Assembly (NCBI GenBank): GCA_009760885.1
Contig: CM019701.1
Coordinates: 37,028,697-37,092,696, forward strand
DNA from: Achatina immaculata
Taxonomy: Eukaryota > Mollusca > Gastropoda > Stylommatophora > Achatinidae
Reading direction: 5' to 3'
Length of the DNA: 64,000 nucleotides
The notes under the pieces are model-generated. The model was not told where the DNA came from, did no database searches, and saw nothing but the letters and a program-made list of their open reading frames with translations. The position numbers and the translations under genes were made by a program. Position 1 is the stretch's first letter. Every line of letters begins with the position of its first letter. Positions 43,615 through 56,029 of the stretch are shown piece by piece.

Positions 43615-44458
43615 CTTCTTCTTCTTCATTCGCTTCTACCACCAAGATAGCCATGTGATCCTACTGAATTTACTCCTGTGGTCCCTGATTGGTCCTGTGG
43701 TCTTTGTGAGGCCACAAGAGATCCCCGAGAGAATCACGGGTCTTGAGCCTGTATTGATCGCAGAAGCGGGATTGCGTGACACCGTGGTTTTCGTTGCACC
43801 AGTTTAATCTAGAGTTGGACTTTCTCACTGGAAAACCTCGACGCGTTTTGGATATCAGTATATCCCTCCAGGTGAGAGGTGGTTGCCAACTGGTCCAGCG
43901 TTTGACTTTCTCACCGGAAAACCTCAGTGTGATTAGGATAAGCATATATCCCCGCCGGGTGAGAGGTGGTTGGCTATCTAGACTGCACTGGTCCAGTGTC
44001 TCCGACTTCAGCGTTTTGTGGTCGTGGCCACTACCCTTCCTAGTTGTGACCAGAACGGAGCTTTTGTCCAGGAGGATGAATCCTCGCCACTAGTAGGTTT
44101 CACCCCTGGGTTAAGCCGGTTTAGGTATATTATCCCAGTATGTTTAGGAAGTGTTCGACCTCCAAAGCGGAAGTACCATGACATGAGTAGTCATCAAGTT
44201 TCACCCGCGGATTAAGCCGGTTTAGGCATATTTCACCAGTATGGGTGCATATTGGACGTGGCCGGCCTCTGGAGCAGAGGTGCCGTGGTATGAGTAGCTC
44301 TCGTTGCGAGACTACTGGACATACCGATGAATCTTCACTTTATCTTTTCCACTACCTTTTCACGGCGGTGCCGCTCGGCAACACTTTTGGCATTTTCTTC
44401 ATTGGCCGGGATGAGTTTCACCTCACGCACGGCAGACGAAGAATCTCGCCAGCAGTGT
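43615..44458 (-). mobile_element. GC-rich 844-bp retroposon or LINE 3' region inserted in the 47-bp array
   Basis: Flanked by aaggcgatact (43604-43614) and aaggtgatact (44459-44469), 10 of 11 bases alike. On the minus strand it ends in (GAA)n (43615-43626). At its 5' end an open stretch reads EVKLIPANEENAKSVAERHR then a stop about nine residues on, suggestive of an ORF C-terminus. The rest has two pairs of internal direct repeats (aaccggcttaa... and gaggttttcc...gtgagaaagtc). I do not recognise the family. Confidence 0.7.
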
Positions 44459-44571
44459 AAGGTGATACTAAATCTAGCTCCTTGTCTTGTTGGTAAAGTT
44501 CCAGTTTTCTCTAGCCAACTCAACATGATGGTGAAGCTTGAGTTTTATCCATTCTGTCAGGTCAGACAACA

Positions 44572-44770
44572 AGGATCTGCACAGACCAGACACTGCACAA
44601 TGACCTACACAGACCAGGCACTGTACAATGACCTACACAGACCAGACACTGTACAATGACCTACGCAGACCAGGCACTGTACAATGACTTATGCAGACCA
44701 GGCACTGCACAGTGACCTACGCAGACCAGATACTGTACAATGACCTACACAGACCAGGCACTGTATGCTG
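44572..44770. repeat. 28-bp minisatellite
   Basis: About seven units of acctacacagaccaggcact + gtacaatg. Confidence 0.93.
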
Positions 44771-44833
44771 ATCTGCTAAAACATGCACTGTTACAATGTA
44801 TGTCTTGACATCTTTCACTCAGATGGGCATGCC

Positions 44834-44905
44834 ATGAGTGTAATGAGGCTGCTCCCCACAACTAGCAACAGAGCTAGACCCTTTTTTTTTTACAGTTACA
44901 TCTTT
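44834..44905 (+). repeat. Interspersed repeat with poly-T junction, copy 2
   Basis: gagtgtaatgaggctgctcc, agcaacagagctag and poly-T then acagttac match 4895-4985. Confidence 0.55.
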
Positions 44906-45181
44906 CAATACATGACTACACCCATGTTCATTCTCACATACATACACATATCACAGCAATAATGAAAATAACATCAATCACAAGTGAAAACAAATTATTA
45001 TTAAGATGCAGCCACCAAAACATGGATTCACTTTCAAGCCAACTTTTGCTTCTGTGAGGCAGAAGAATGCCTCCAGATCCTGTAGCAAGTCTGCCAGAAA
45101 TTAATGCAAATCGATACAGTTGGTTATGACAATATAAAGACAATGGAAAAAAAAAGAAATGATTTACAGAAAGGAAAAGCA

Positions 45182-45336
45182 TTACATTACATTATATTTC
45201 ATTACGGTGGATTTTCGGTGCCGTCTCAACCCAAGTTCATCAACTACAGCTTTTCGGCAGGCAAAATCCAGGACTCGGTGGTCAGTTATTAACTTGTTGG
45301 TTTGTTCATACCATCTTCCAAGAATGGAAGGTTTTC
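45182..45336 (-). CDS. Possible terminal exon of an unidentified gene
   Basis: After an acceptor (tttcaaaattcag) the minus frame stays open for 50 codons to TAA: PSILGRWYEQTNKLITDHRV then LDFACRKAVVDELGLRRHRK. The composition is protein-like and unlike the LINEs nearby. It would start in phase 1. I see no upstream exon or polyadenylation signal, and do not recognise the protein. Confidence 0.35.
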
Positions 45337-45339
45337 CTG

Positions 45340-46815
45340 AATTTTGAAATGTATTCCTTTTTTTCTGAATAACAAATTAGGTAATGTTAACTATGCTGAG
45401 ATAACCTGTGTCTGAAGAATATGAGACTGGAATAAATTTGTCTGTAACTCTACTATGAATCTGTAACAAGCCATACATTTTCTCAATGTTAACAAAAAAA
45501 ACAAAACTACATTTCTAATGCATCCAGTAATGGCCATAACAAAGGAAGCAACAATATATTTCCAGCACCAAAAGTTGTACATCCTGTCAGATATTTTACA
45601 TTTCATCTAGATACATACATATTAAGTTCGACAGAAAGCATGTTTTCTTGAGAAATATTTCCAGCTATTTCTATTGGATGCTTTCAGAGCTTTTGCTTAT
45701 GTAATCTTCTTGTACAGACCACTGTTATGTTAATTCTTGAACACTTGCCTGTAATACTGTACTGATCTTTTATGCTCATGACAACTTCTTTTATGCTCAT
45801 GACAACTTCTTTTATGCTCATGACAACTATCTCTTTACACACAAAAACTAAAGATGTTAACAAATGACAATGGCTCTTTCATCTCTTAAAATGGTATTGG
45901 GAGAGGTGCCTGTTTCATGTGGGCATATAATGTCGTAGAGCTTGGTATTGTTACACTAAACACCCTTTGTACTTAAATGCAAAACAAAAGATAGTCTATA
46001 CTCTAAGCAATCATTTCAGAACTAAAAGAAATGTTAAAAAACACAGAATTAATGTAGTATATTATTATCCGTCTGTGATAACAAAACACATTTTGTCTGT
46101 TCAAAGCAAAATTCAACAGAGTACTACATATATTAACAGAAATACTACATTACTCATTTCTGATACTGATACACACCATATATGTATTACAAAGTACAAT
46201 AAAATGCATTTCATGAAATTATTACTAAGAACAATAAACTTTTATACACATACACACAGCATATTAAAACATGTATTCATAATAAAGAAATCGAGATAAA
46301 AAGCAGCCCATTAAATGCTCACTGATAGAAATGTAACTGAAATGTTACAATGAAAAATCACCTAACTAAATGAATAAAAGGTTATTTAAAAAAAAAAAAA
46401 ACATGGCAAGAAAGATATAGCAGATATTTCAGACAGTCTGGAATTTTTTTAGAAGCTGTTAATGAGCTATACTGACGACTGGTGTCACTGCAATGAGCTG
46501 CAATGTTGGAAGATTAACTAACAGGGTACATGTTTTCACAGAGGTAACAGATAGCAATGAGATTGTCACTGTGGGTTATGTTGATTATACAAAATGTCAA
46601 GATGAGTTATGACAATGTAAGATGTCAAGTGTAATGAGATACATATTAAAGAAGATTGTCTGTTGCAGCAGTACAGCCCATTTAGTGACTGATAAATGTA
46701 CGAGTCAGTCTGGATCTAACAGAACTTGCTAGAATAAGTAAAGAGATAGGTGCAGTGGCATATGATGTCTAACAAGTCATGATAAGCAAAGACTGTGGCA
46801 GTAACTATTACAGTA
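45340..46815. other. No gene recognised; small 21-bp repeat
   Basis: AT-rich. Three copies of tcttttatgctcatgacaact at about 45766-45828. The 110-codon plus frame at 45967-46299 is low-complexity and probably chance. Confidence 0.45.
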
Positions 46816-46817
46816 AA

Positions 46818-47830
46818 CCATGACACTGGTACAATGTGCCTGGAAATCACTGACTGTAGACTTATGACACTTACAAAATGCCTGGATATCATTGACTGTA
46901 GACTTATGACACAGTTACAATCTGCCTGGAAATGACTGACAACTTATGACATTGTTACAATGTACCTGGAAATGACTGACTGTAGACTTATGACACTGTT
47001 ACAATGTGCCTGGAAATCAATGACTGTAGACTTATGACACTGTTACAATGTACCTGAAAATCAATGACTGTAGACTTATGACACTGTTACAATGTGCCTG
47101 AAAATCAATGACTGTAGACTTATGACACTGTTACAATGTACCTGAAAATCAATGACTGTAGACTTATGACACTGTTACAATGTACCTGGAAATCAATGAC
47201 TGTAGACTTATGACACTGTTACAATGTGCCTGGAAATCAATGACTGTAGACTTATGACACTGTTACAATGTACCTGAAAATCAATGACTGTAGACTTATG
47301 ACACTGTTACAGTGTGCCTGGAAATGACTGACTGTAGACTTATGACACTGTTACAATGTGCCTGGAAATGACTGACTGTAGATTTATGACACTGTTACAA
47401 TGTACCTGGTAATGACTGACTGTAGATTTATGACACTGTTACAATGTGCTTGGAAATCAATGACTGTAGACTTATGACACTGTTACAATGTGCCTGAAAA
47501 TCAATGACTGTAGACTTATGACACTGTTACAATGTGCCTGGAAATCAATGACTGTAGACTTATGACACTGTTACAATGTGCCTGGAAATGACTGACTGTA
47601 GACTGATGACACTGTTACAATGTACCTGGTAATGACTGACTGTAGATTTATGACACTGTTACAATGTGCTTGGAAATCAATGACTGTAGACTTATGACAC
47701 TGTTACAATGTGCCTGAAAATCAATGACTGTAGACTTATGACACTGTTACAATGTGCCTGGAAATCAATGACTGTAGACTTATGACACTGTTACAATGTG
47801 CCTGGAAATGACTGACTGTAGACTGATACA
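46818..47830. repeat. 44-bp minisatellite with higher-order duplication
   Basis: About 22 units of gactgtagacttatgacact + gttacaatgtgcctggaaat + caat. A multi-unit block starting with the rare variant tacctggtaatgactgac appears at about 47402 and again at about 47623, so roughly 220 bases were duplicated. Confidence 0.95.
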
Positions 47831-48599
47831 GTCTGCAAAAATGTTCTAAAAAGACAAGTTTTACGAGCTATGACATTGGCTGTGATTGTCAGAATGACTT
47901 ATGAATATAGCTGTGATTGTCACAATGAACTCTGATGAGTTTTCAAAATGAGAAATGTCAGAGAGATTCTCAGTGTAACATTAACACTAAACAAGGCTGT
48001 CACTCTCTGAGGCTGAGATTTTACATGGAGCCTTGACAACACAATAATCCCATCAGGAGGTAGGCAGGTTGTGGAAGAAATACATTATTGCCACGAGTCA
48101 CATACGGCAAGTGTACAAAAACTTAAAATCATTAGACATCAATAGCATACCAAGGGGAGATAAGCTCATCCTGGCTACTGGCAATAAAGGGATGCACTGT
48201 CTGTAGATAATTTTAAAACTACCCAGCCAAGCTAAGAATACCTAGTGCTGGTGACTGTTCAAGCTGTGAACAGGTTGCCTGGTGGTGGTTTTCTGACTTT
48301 CTGAGGGGCATGGTAAACAATGATTAGATCTGATAGTTGCCATTAGAAGCTATGAATTGTGTCTCAAAGTGACAGTCCCGCAGACAGTCCGAATATGAAG
48401 TTACCCTTTTTTTTTTTTTTAAACTTAAGAAAATGTAATTAAGAATATTTAACTGATTAATCTGCTTCTCCCTATTGTGTGTGCGATATTTATTTTATTT
48501 TTTAAACTGGCATGGTTATCTATGAAAATAAAAATGTTAAAGGCATTTCTTTTCTGGCCATTATTACTCATTTCATTTTATGATCATTATTAAAAAAAA

Positions 48600-48795
48600 A
48601 GGCATATGTAGACTGATGAGAGAACAGCTGGGTTGGTAGTGTATGTATGTGGCATATGCAGACTGAGAACAGCTGGGTTGGTAGTGTGTGTACGTGGCAT
48701 ATGTAGATTGATGAGAGAACAGATGGGTTGGTAGTGTGTGTATGTAGCATGTGTAGACTGATGAGAGAACAGCTGGGTTGGTAGTGTGTTCTAGT
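48600..48795. repeat. Approx. 50-bp tandem repeat, four units
   Basis: Units with gcatatgtagactgatgaga + gaacagctgggttggtagtg. Confidence 0.92.
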
Positions 48796-48819
48796 TAAGC
48801 CATTGTAAGATGCTGAAAT

Positions 48820-48992
48820 TTAGTTACCCACCTCCCTCCTCCCAAAAAAAGAAAAGAAAAATTTAGTTACCCACCTCCCTCCTCCCAAAAAAAAAAGAAA
48901 AGAAAAATTTAGTTACCCACCTCCCTCCTCCCAAAAAAAGAAAAGAAAAATTTAGTTACCCACCTCCCTCCTCCCAAAAAAAGAAAAAGAAA
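48820..48992. repeat. Approx. 43-bp tandem repeat, four units
   Basis: Units of atttagttacccacctccct + cctcccaaaaaaagaaaagaaaa. Confidence 0.92.
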
Positions 48993-48999
48993 AAAACTA

Positions 49000-50265
49000 T
49001 CATCTTTTAAAGCACTAAAATTAAACATAATTATTTACGCATTATGCATTCCCCCCCCCCCCACCCACAAAAGCTTTGCTTCAATTTGACTGAATAACAT
49101 TAATCTCTGATTTTCTGCGTGACGGTTCTCTTCTGAAAGATAGAAATAAATTTATTATGCCACCCTGAACTAGTATGTCCTAAGTCATCAAGTTTCTATA
49201 CCCAAAAAAAACGTGCATTACACTTTAGACTTCAATTAAATATCTGATTCTATTTCCATTTTGCAGAGGGTGATTTTAGTTTTAATCTACATGAAATGAA
49301 CAGAGACCACTACATTAAAATAACATAGATCACAAAAAACTCTAAACTGTGAATATAAAACATAACAGCCATGTTAAATGTGTGATAATCCACCAGAGCA
49401 AACCAGTTTCAGCTGCACAGATCTACTGAGGACTAAGTTACCAATATAACTTATGAGAGCAAGCTCCACTGCAAAAGGCAAACACCATCTTTGTGGTACT
49501 GGGTATAACAGGAAAGTATCTGATAAAGCATAAAATACAAAACAAACAAAAAAATGAAATTTCACAGAAATTAAGATTAAGAAGTCAATACCAAGGACCA
49601 AGAATAAAAATGAAGGTGAAGGTGGAATAAATGGCTGAAATGCCTATATTCAACAAAAATCAAGTACAAGCCTCCAAATCTAGGCTGTGTGGTCTGTGGC
49701 TGTGGTCCTCATTATGTGACAAGCACAAAAAACTTCTGCCGCTGTTAATGTTTAATCTACCCACCCCTCTCATGACAATCTTTTCTTGGCACGGACCTCA
49801 CCATCAAGTCTTTGTTTTTTCATTTCTAAATGCTTGCACTGTTTCCTGCCGGGCATAAATGTTAAAATTCATGTCTTTTTCTCCATTCTGAACAATGCTT
49901 TCTTTCCTTCTCTCTTTCCTGATCAAGACTTGAGAGAAAGCATGTACAAATCAAAAAGTGAATGTGTGTATGTACAAATGTATAACTGGATGACAAATCA
50001 GTATATCACTGAGTCTGACGGCCAGTTCCTGTGCATTCTGGGTATAACGATGAGCAAAACTGACAAAGCACATTATATAAAGCATTGTCTCTGTACTATC
50101 AAAACAAATAAAGCAAATTAAATGCAGCATCGCTTTGGTGTTACTTATACTAGTGCTTCCCACAGTAGGCAATACCACATCCCTGAGAAGAGTGCGGAAC
50201 ATCTGGTGGTAGTGGTGGATGGGAACAGCAAGGAAAGCTAGTATCAAATTATATGAAGAGTTTCT
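49000..50265. other. No gene recognised
   Basis: AT-rich sequence with a C-run at 49050-49063. The open frames near 49631-50121 lack splice context or motifs. Confidence 0.45.
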
Positions 50266-50267
50266 GG

Positions 50268-50520
50268 GGCACCAGGGTACCACAGTGGTGTAGTGGCTGG
50301 TGCACTCAATTTCTAATCAGAAGGTCCTATCTTTCAATTTTGGACTTGGGCGGAACTTTTTTTTTAGACCAACCATCACCGGGGTCAACCCAGTCTCCAA
50401 AAAATTGGTTTCTGAGGTTTCCCTAGGAAAACGCTAACAGCGTCGACAAATGCTGTAGCAGTCTAGAAATGTGAAGATGCTAACATTTCACACTCTTATA
50501 GCACTATAAATGCTATGGGC
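50268..50520 (+). repeat. tRNA-derived SINE, variant 3' part
   Basis: Box A-like tggtgtagtggctgg (50286-50300), a weak box B (ctatctttcaatt), and the body gtcaacccagtctcc shared with the copy at 62340. The 3' half (gctaacagcgtcgac to cactataaatgctatggg) differs. Confidence 0.65.
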
Positions 50521-50524
50521 ACAG

Positions 50525-51470
50525 ACTTACTTATTAAGGATGTGGCCTAGGAGAAATAGGGCCAGCAGCTTGAAAAACTTTGAGAACCTCTGATTTAAAC
50601 CAGTAAAACATACTGAGTGATGAAGCACCCCATGATTAACTATCATGAACAAAGTTTGGTGGCAGGAATATTTTTCTATACTTCTAACACAGATCTATGC
50701 AGCAAATGAAACTAAGATGAGAAAAATGATCCAGATCTTCTAAATAATTCTCATCCTTTAAATGTTCACTCATCCTAAAGTTGCTCTTATTTTTTTGAAA
50801 ATGAAAAATGATTGACTGATATGCAAGTAAAGAATTTTGTTATTAATTAGCAAACATTACAATGAATCTCGTTCATTATTCTAAAACAAATTTCTCTGAA
50901 CCAACCACAACAAAATAACATTTTTATTTTTGAGATAAAAACTTGAAACCAGAAACCCATCTTTGTAATAACAAATAAACAGAAAAAGGTACAAAGAAAA
51001 CTTTATATGCATCTTTATCCCATCTTCAAAACTATACAATTTAATGAATAAAGTCACACTTTTTAAGGTGAATTTCATGAGACACTGGTTAGATCTTTTC
51101 ATCCATTCACTCAATAATGAAACATTAATTTAAAGGGGACAAAGGAACATTATACAGCTGTCTTTCACACACAACATACATTTTCAATAATAACCACAAA
51201 AACAGTCTGCTGTCACATTTACTACTAGTAAAAACAATACTTCAAAATCACAAGCTGGATATGAAGTCAAGAAGATTTTTGTTTGGCATCTAGACTGGAA
51301 TGTTAGACCTCCTGAACAAAAGATGCTCAACTTCTATGTCAACACAATTCATTCAGTAAGGCTAAGAAATATGAGTGAAGGTTTTGGAGGCTTGGGTATC
51401 ATACAACTAAGTCAGCTGCCTCAACTGACATCAGTGGCTGCTAAATTCTTACAGCTAGTTACAAGCTGTA
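50525..51470. other. No gene recognised
   Basis: AT-rich; an isolated hAT-like end (tttgagaacctctg, 50579) has no partner. Confidence 0.45.
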
Positions 51471-51474
51471 AAGA

Positions 51475-51725
51475 GGAATAAAGAGAGAAAACTTAAATAT
51501 TTTGGACACATTAAATGTCATGATAATTTAGAGAAGACCGTATTGGAAGGATACATAATGGGAAAAAGAAAAAGAGGAAGACCGAAACGAAGATGGCTGC
51601 AAGACATCGTTGACGATCTGGAAATGGATGCAGCAGCAGCAGGCCATCTTGCTCACAACCGAGAGGCCTACAGGAGTGCTGTTTGGGAGGCAAAGTTCCG
51701 CAAGGGACAAGCAAAGGAATGAAAT
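51475..51725 (+). mobile_element. LINE family 2, 3' end
   Basis: Starts gagagaaaacttaaatattttgg, encodes EKTVLEGYIMGKRKRGRPKR then RWLQDIVDDLEMDAAAAGHL, ends cgcaagggacaagcaaagg. Very close to the tail at 19740-19970. Confidence 0.87.
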
Positions 51726-51779
51726 GAATGAGTTACAAGCAAGATTAGTCTGTAGTAAAGTGCAGATTTAAAGATAGCA

Positions 51780-52435
51780 GACAGACATGGAGAATTAAGA
51801 GAAAGCATAAAATGTAAGACGAATTTGTATACCTTGGCAGCAGAGTAGTAGAAAATGGAGACAGCACAGAGGACATCAACAGCAGACTTACTAGAGCAAA
51901 CCAGGCTTTTGCAATGCTGCAGACTATATAGAAATAAAAAAAAACTAAGCATAAATATGAAAATCAGGATATTTAAGAGTAATGTTCTAAGTGTACTACT
52001 CTATGGAAGTGAATGCTGGAAAATCACCAAAACCATAGAAAACAAGTTGAATTCTTTCCAGACTAAATGTTTACGAAGAATTAGAAAAACATTTTGGCCA
52101 AACACCATAAGAAATAACATCTTATTAGCAGAAATGCAGATGAAACCACTGACAACAACTACTGAGGAAAGATGCTGGCGATGGTTGGGACATGTGCTCT
52201 GAATGACTGACAACTCACTACCAAAAATAGCACTAAGATGGACACCACAGGGAAGCAGAAGTAACGGTAGACCAAAAGTGACATGGAGAAGAACAACAGA
52301 AAGGATGTTGAGCAATAGAGGGCTCACCTGGGCAAGAGCAGAAAAAAAGGCGAAGGACAGGCATTTGTGGAAAACCCTTGCGGAAGCCCCATGTGCCCTG
52401 GGCACTTAAGGTTCAGAGAGAGAGAGATAAAATGT
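51780..52435 (+). mobile_element. RTE-like LINE family 1, 3'-end fragment
   Basis: EFVYLGSRVVENGDSTEDIN, then after shifts SVLLYGSECWKITKTIENKL, then GRPKVTWRRTTERML and the end LAEAPCALGT. Ends in the same ggttcagagagag tail as the copy at 1461-4345. Confidence 0.85.
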
Positions 52436-52864
52436 AAGAAGACAAAAAACTGCCAGAGAATTTCTCTGCTTTAGGAGCAGTGCATTATGGTCAAGTGGTA
52501 AATGCCCCCATCTTAGATTGGCCATACAGCTACCTGTGTTACTAAGGACAAGGGTTCTGAGTCTCAATCATTCTCTTATGACTTTTTCTCTTTCTGTAGT
52601 TTTCATTTGGATTTTTTTAACGTCCTCCGTATCTTTTAAATTTTAAAACTCTGAAGTACACTTTCTGTGTATGAACACAGAATGCAGCACACTGAAACCA
52701 GAACATATGTTCAAACTAAAACTCCAGTATATTCTCCATTATATATGGAAGGCATTAGATGGTTTGGTTTTTGCTTCCGGGTGATGTACAAGATGGCGGG
52801 AGCTTTTTAACACTTTCACCGGCATACTTGCGTACGATTCTTCTGCACTGCCATACATCGTAAA

Positions 52865-53494
52865 ATGGGAGTTGGGTGTGAGGCCAACAACCTTATCCTG
52901 AGACCCATCTGGATAAGGAAAAACCCTGCCTTTATGGAATCTCGCAACAGTTGTAACCGAACATCAAGGTCACCAGCTCTACATGCCGTTGACAACAATA
53001 AAAAATTCATCAGCCCCAAATGCATAACAAAAATAGAACTTTGGAATGTAAGAATGATGGCCACAACAACAAAAACTGCTCAGGTAATAAAAGAAATGGA
53101 TAGATATCACCTAGATGTGTTGGGCATCAGTGAAATGCAATGGCCAGAAGCAGGGAAAAGAACAGCAGAAAACCATAAGGTAGTAATATATTCCAGCAGA
53201 GACGATGGGAAATACCAAGAAGAAGTGGGTATAATTATGTCATTTGTGGCAGCAAAGAGCCTTACAGAATGGGAACCAGTGAACAGTTGTATGATAAGAG
53301 CACGATACAAAATAAAGCATGGAAGAATGACAATCAAACAAGGTTATGTACCCACTAACGATACAGATGATGAAATAAAAGACAATTTCTATTATGAACT
53401 ACAACAACTTATCAACAAACATGACATCTTAATTGTCATGGAAGACTTCAACACTAAGGTAGGAGAAAAGATAACACCGACATCGAAAAAGTAA
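52865..53494 (+). pseudogene. AP-endonuclease domain of the chimeric LINE
   Basis: A 209-codon frame. From about codon 60: KIELWNVRMMATTTKTAQVI, then DVLGISEMQWPEAGKR (catalytic-type E), then IVMEDFNTKVGEKI (the usual G-D-F-N has become E-D-F-N). It would nick target DNA in an active element. The frame closes at 53494 and continues in another frame, so it is broken. Confidence 0.8.
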
Positions 53495-53954
53495 TGGGGA
53501 AAGAAGAAATTGATACAATAAATCAGAATGGAGAAAGATTAATTGAAATACGTCTAACAGAGGGCATAGTCATTGGAGGAACAATATTTCCACACAAAGA
53601 AATACATAAAACAACATGGATATCTCCAGATGATAGAACCAGAAACCAGATAGATCATTTTTGTATTAGAAAACAATTCAGAACATCTCTGATGGATGTA
53701 AGAGCATACAGGGATGCAGATATCAACAGATCACAACCTGTGTATAGGGAAGATAAGACTTAAACTGAAAAGCCAACACAAGAAAGCAATTCTCAGAAAG
53801 ATAAACAGTCATAGCCTACAAGAAGAAAATACCAACAGTGATTTCAATCTGGAACTTACCAAACATTTTGCAGCACTCAAAGAGGTAGACGAGACAGATA
53901 TAGATGAATTATGGAACTCATATAGCACAGCAATAATCACGGCAGCAAAAGCAA

Positions 53955-54608
53955 GTGCTGGACTGTAGTCAACAATTAGAAAAGCATAGTCACACATGGA
54001 AATACATACATGAAAGAAGAGCAGCCAAAATAGCCATGTTGAATGTAAAGTCAGGTCTTGGAAAAGTTTTGGCAAATGCAACATACAAAGAACTAGACAA
54101 TAAAGTAAAAAGTTCAGCTAGAAGAGACAAAAGAGAATATATGGACAACATGGCAAAAGCAGCAGAAAATGCAGCAAAAACTGGAGACAGCAAAACTCTA
54201 TATAACATACAGAAGAAACTAACCAAAACTCTATATAACATACAGAAGAAACTAACAGATGCTATTACCTCCAAAGATAGACCAGTCTTTAGCAAAACAG
54301 GCAACTTATTAACATCAAGTAAAGACCAAAAACAAAGATGGGCCGAACAATTCCAAGAAATGCTTAATCGACCACACCCACATGAATTAATAAATCTTGA
54401 AATCGATTTACCAGTTCCACAACTAAATGTCAACCTAGATGAAGTTACACTGGATGAAACAGAAGTGAATCTAATGGCTAACAACAAAGCTGTAGGTGAA
54501 GATGAAATAACAGTCGAAATGTTAAAAGTTATTAACAGTGACAACATGAGCCAACTGCAAAGAATGTTTAATAAAATTTGGAAAGAAGAAAAAGTCCCTT
54601 CCACATGA
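53955..54608 (+). pseudogene. Linker and early RT region of the chimeric LINE
   Basis: A 217-codon frame with REYMDNMAKAAENAAKTGDS, a 33-base direct duplication (KTLYNIQKKLT twice, about 54197-54262), DQKQRWAEQFQEMLNRPHPH and VGEDEITVEMLKV. It ends at a stop just before the RT proper (KKGIIVKIPKKGNLSDCNNW, 54608-54667). Confidence 0.78.
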
Positions 54609-55135
54609 AAAAAGGGAATCATTGTTAAAATACCCAAAAAAGGCAACCTCAGTGACTGCAATAACTGGAGGGGTGTAACCTTACTATCAGCTGTGTCAGA
54701 GGTGTTTTGTAAAGTGATTCTGAATAGAATTAAGGATGTAGTGGATACTGCAATGAGAGAAGAACATGCAGGATTTTGAAAAGGGAGAAGTTGTCTCGAC
54801 CAGATCTTTACTCTAAGAATAATACTTGAAGAACATATTGAAAAACAGAAACCTTTAATCCTGAACTTCAAAGACTTTAAAAAAGCATTTGATAGCATAC
54901 ACAGAGATTCATTAATGCCAAAACAAGCTATCAAGTGGAGCACAACAGGCCAAAGAAAAAGAGGTCGGCCACGTGAAACTCTAAAGAGGACATTGTTAAG
55001 AGAAACCAGTTTAGTGGGCATAAAATCCCTTGATGTAGTTGAAAGACTCGCCGAGAACAGGAAAACTTGGCAAACAACAATGCGAGCCCTATGTGACATT
55101 TAACGGCACGGGAAGGATGTAAGATTAGATGGTTT

Positions 55136-55740
55136 AATGGTCACAGTTCCAAACAAGCTAGCACGATCATGTTTCTTGCACGTTTCAGAAAGCATTAACT
55201 ACAGATGTATGCAACTGACGATTTGTGGGACCTTTTTGTCTAATATGTCCCAAAATTTAAAAAATTAAGTATTCTTAAGTCTGATCCTCATATTAACCAG
55301 AGAAAACAGCATCAAAATGTAGCATCACCCCAGGGAAGACTGACTGAACTTGTTTTCATGATCTAAATTATCTCTGATGTTGTCCACTCATGAACACTTT
55401 GACATCTGCTACCCTTCTGGTCATTTCTATCTCAATGGTATTTAGTACACATATATTAATTTTTTTTTAATATGAATATGCATTTGCTTTGTTTCTACAA
55501 TTTTCATTTTATTTCTTAACAATTTCATTTGTTTCTCTTATTCTCTATTTTTTTTTTTTTTGTCCATGAAATACCCTTATTATTTTTGTACTCACATTTC
55601 ATGAACCTACATTTTCTTAAATAAGAAATAAGCAAACTTGCACGTTTCTTAAATCGTGGGGGTGCAGATGGAAGAAGTATATCATTTCACATATTTATGC
55701 AGAACAGTTGATAAATCCAAGGAAACAAGAAAAGATGTTA
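55136..55740. other. No gene recognised
   Basis: AT-rich sequence after the chimeric LINE. Confidence 0.5.
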
Positions 55741-55744
55741 ATGC

Positions 55745-55960
55745 ACATCCAGCATGGCATTTATCCCAGTGAACAAAATATGGGCATCAAATAACATCAA
55801 AACACGAACCAAACTCAGGCTCTTTAATACAAATGTAAAGACTGTCCTACTATGTGCTTCGTAGACATGGGCGATGACTAAGACAATACAATGGAGGGTA
55901 CAAACATTCATGAGCTACTGCCTGTGAAGGATTCTAAACATCAAATGGCATGACAAGATC
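55745..55960 (+). mobile_element. LINE family 6 tail
   Basis: AWHLSQ / NKIWASNNIKTRTKLRLFNT then NVKTVLLC in the next frame. Same order as the antisense copy at 16500-16700. Confidence 0.6.
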
Positions 55961-56029
55961 AGGAACGGGAAGGTCTAGGAATGCAGGACAAGAGCCTAGG
56001 AACGTATGAATCATTCATTCGTTCATGTA

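Larger units (their letters stand above)
52766..55123 (+). mobile_element. Chimeric LINE: family 1 front joined to family 9 tail, 12-bp target duplication
   Basis: 5' leader and AP-endonuclease as in the copy at 1461 (HH: LDVLGISEMQWPEAGKR), linker, then RT up to FKKAFDSIHRDSLM at about 54915. There it passes directly into the family 9 tail PKQAIKWSTTGQRKRGRPRE. The most conserved part of the RT, including the YADD region, is missing. The whole unit is bounded by attagatggttt at 52754-52765 and 55124-55135. Confidence 0.85.

Noticed and set aside
53990..55099. 369-codon minus frame
   Set aside because: Antisense shadow of the chimeric LINE; its sense strand shows endonuclease and RT motifs.
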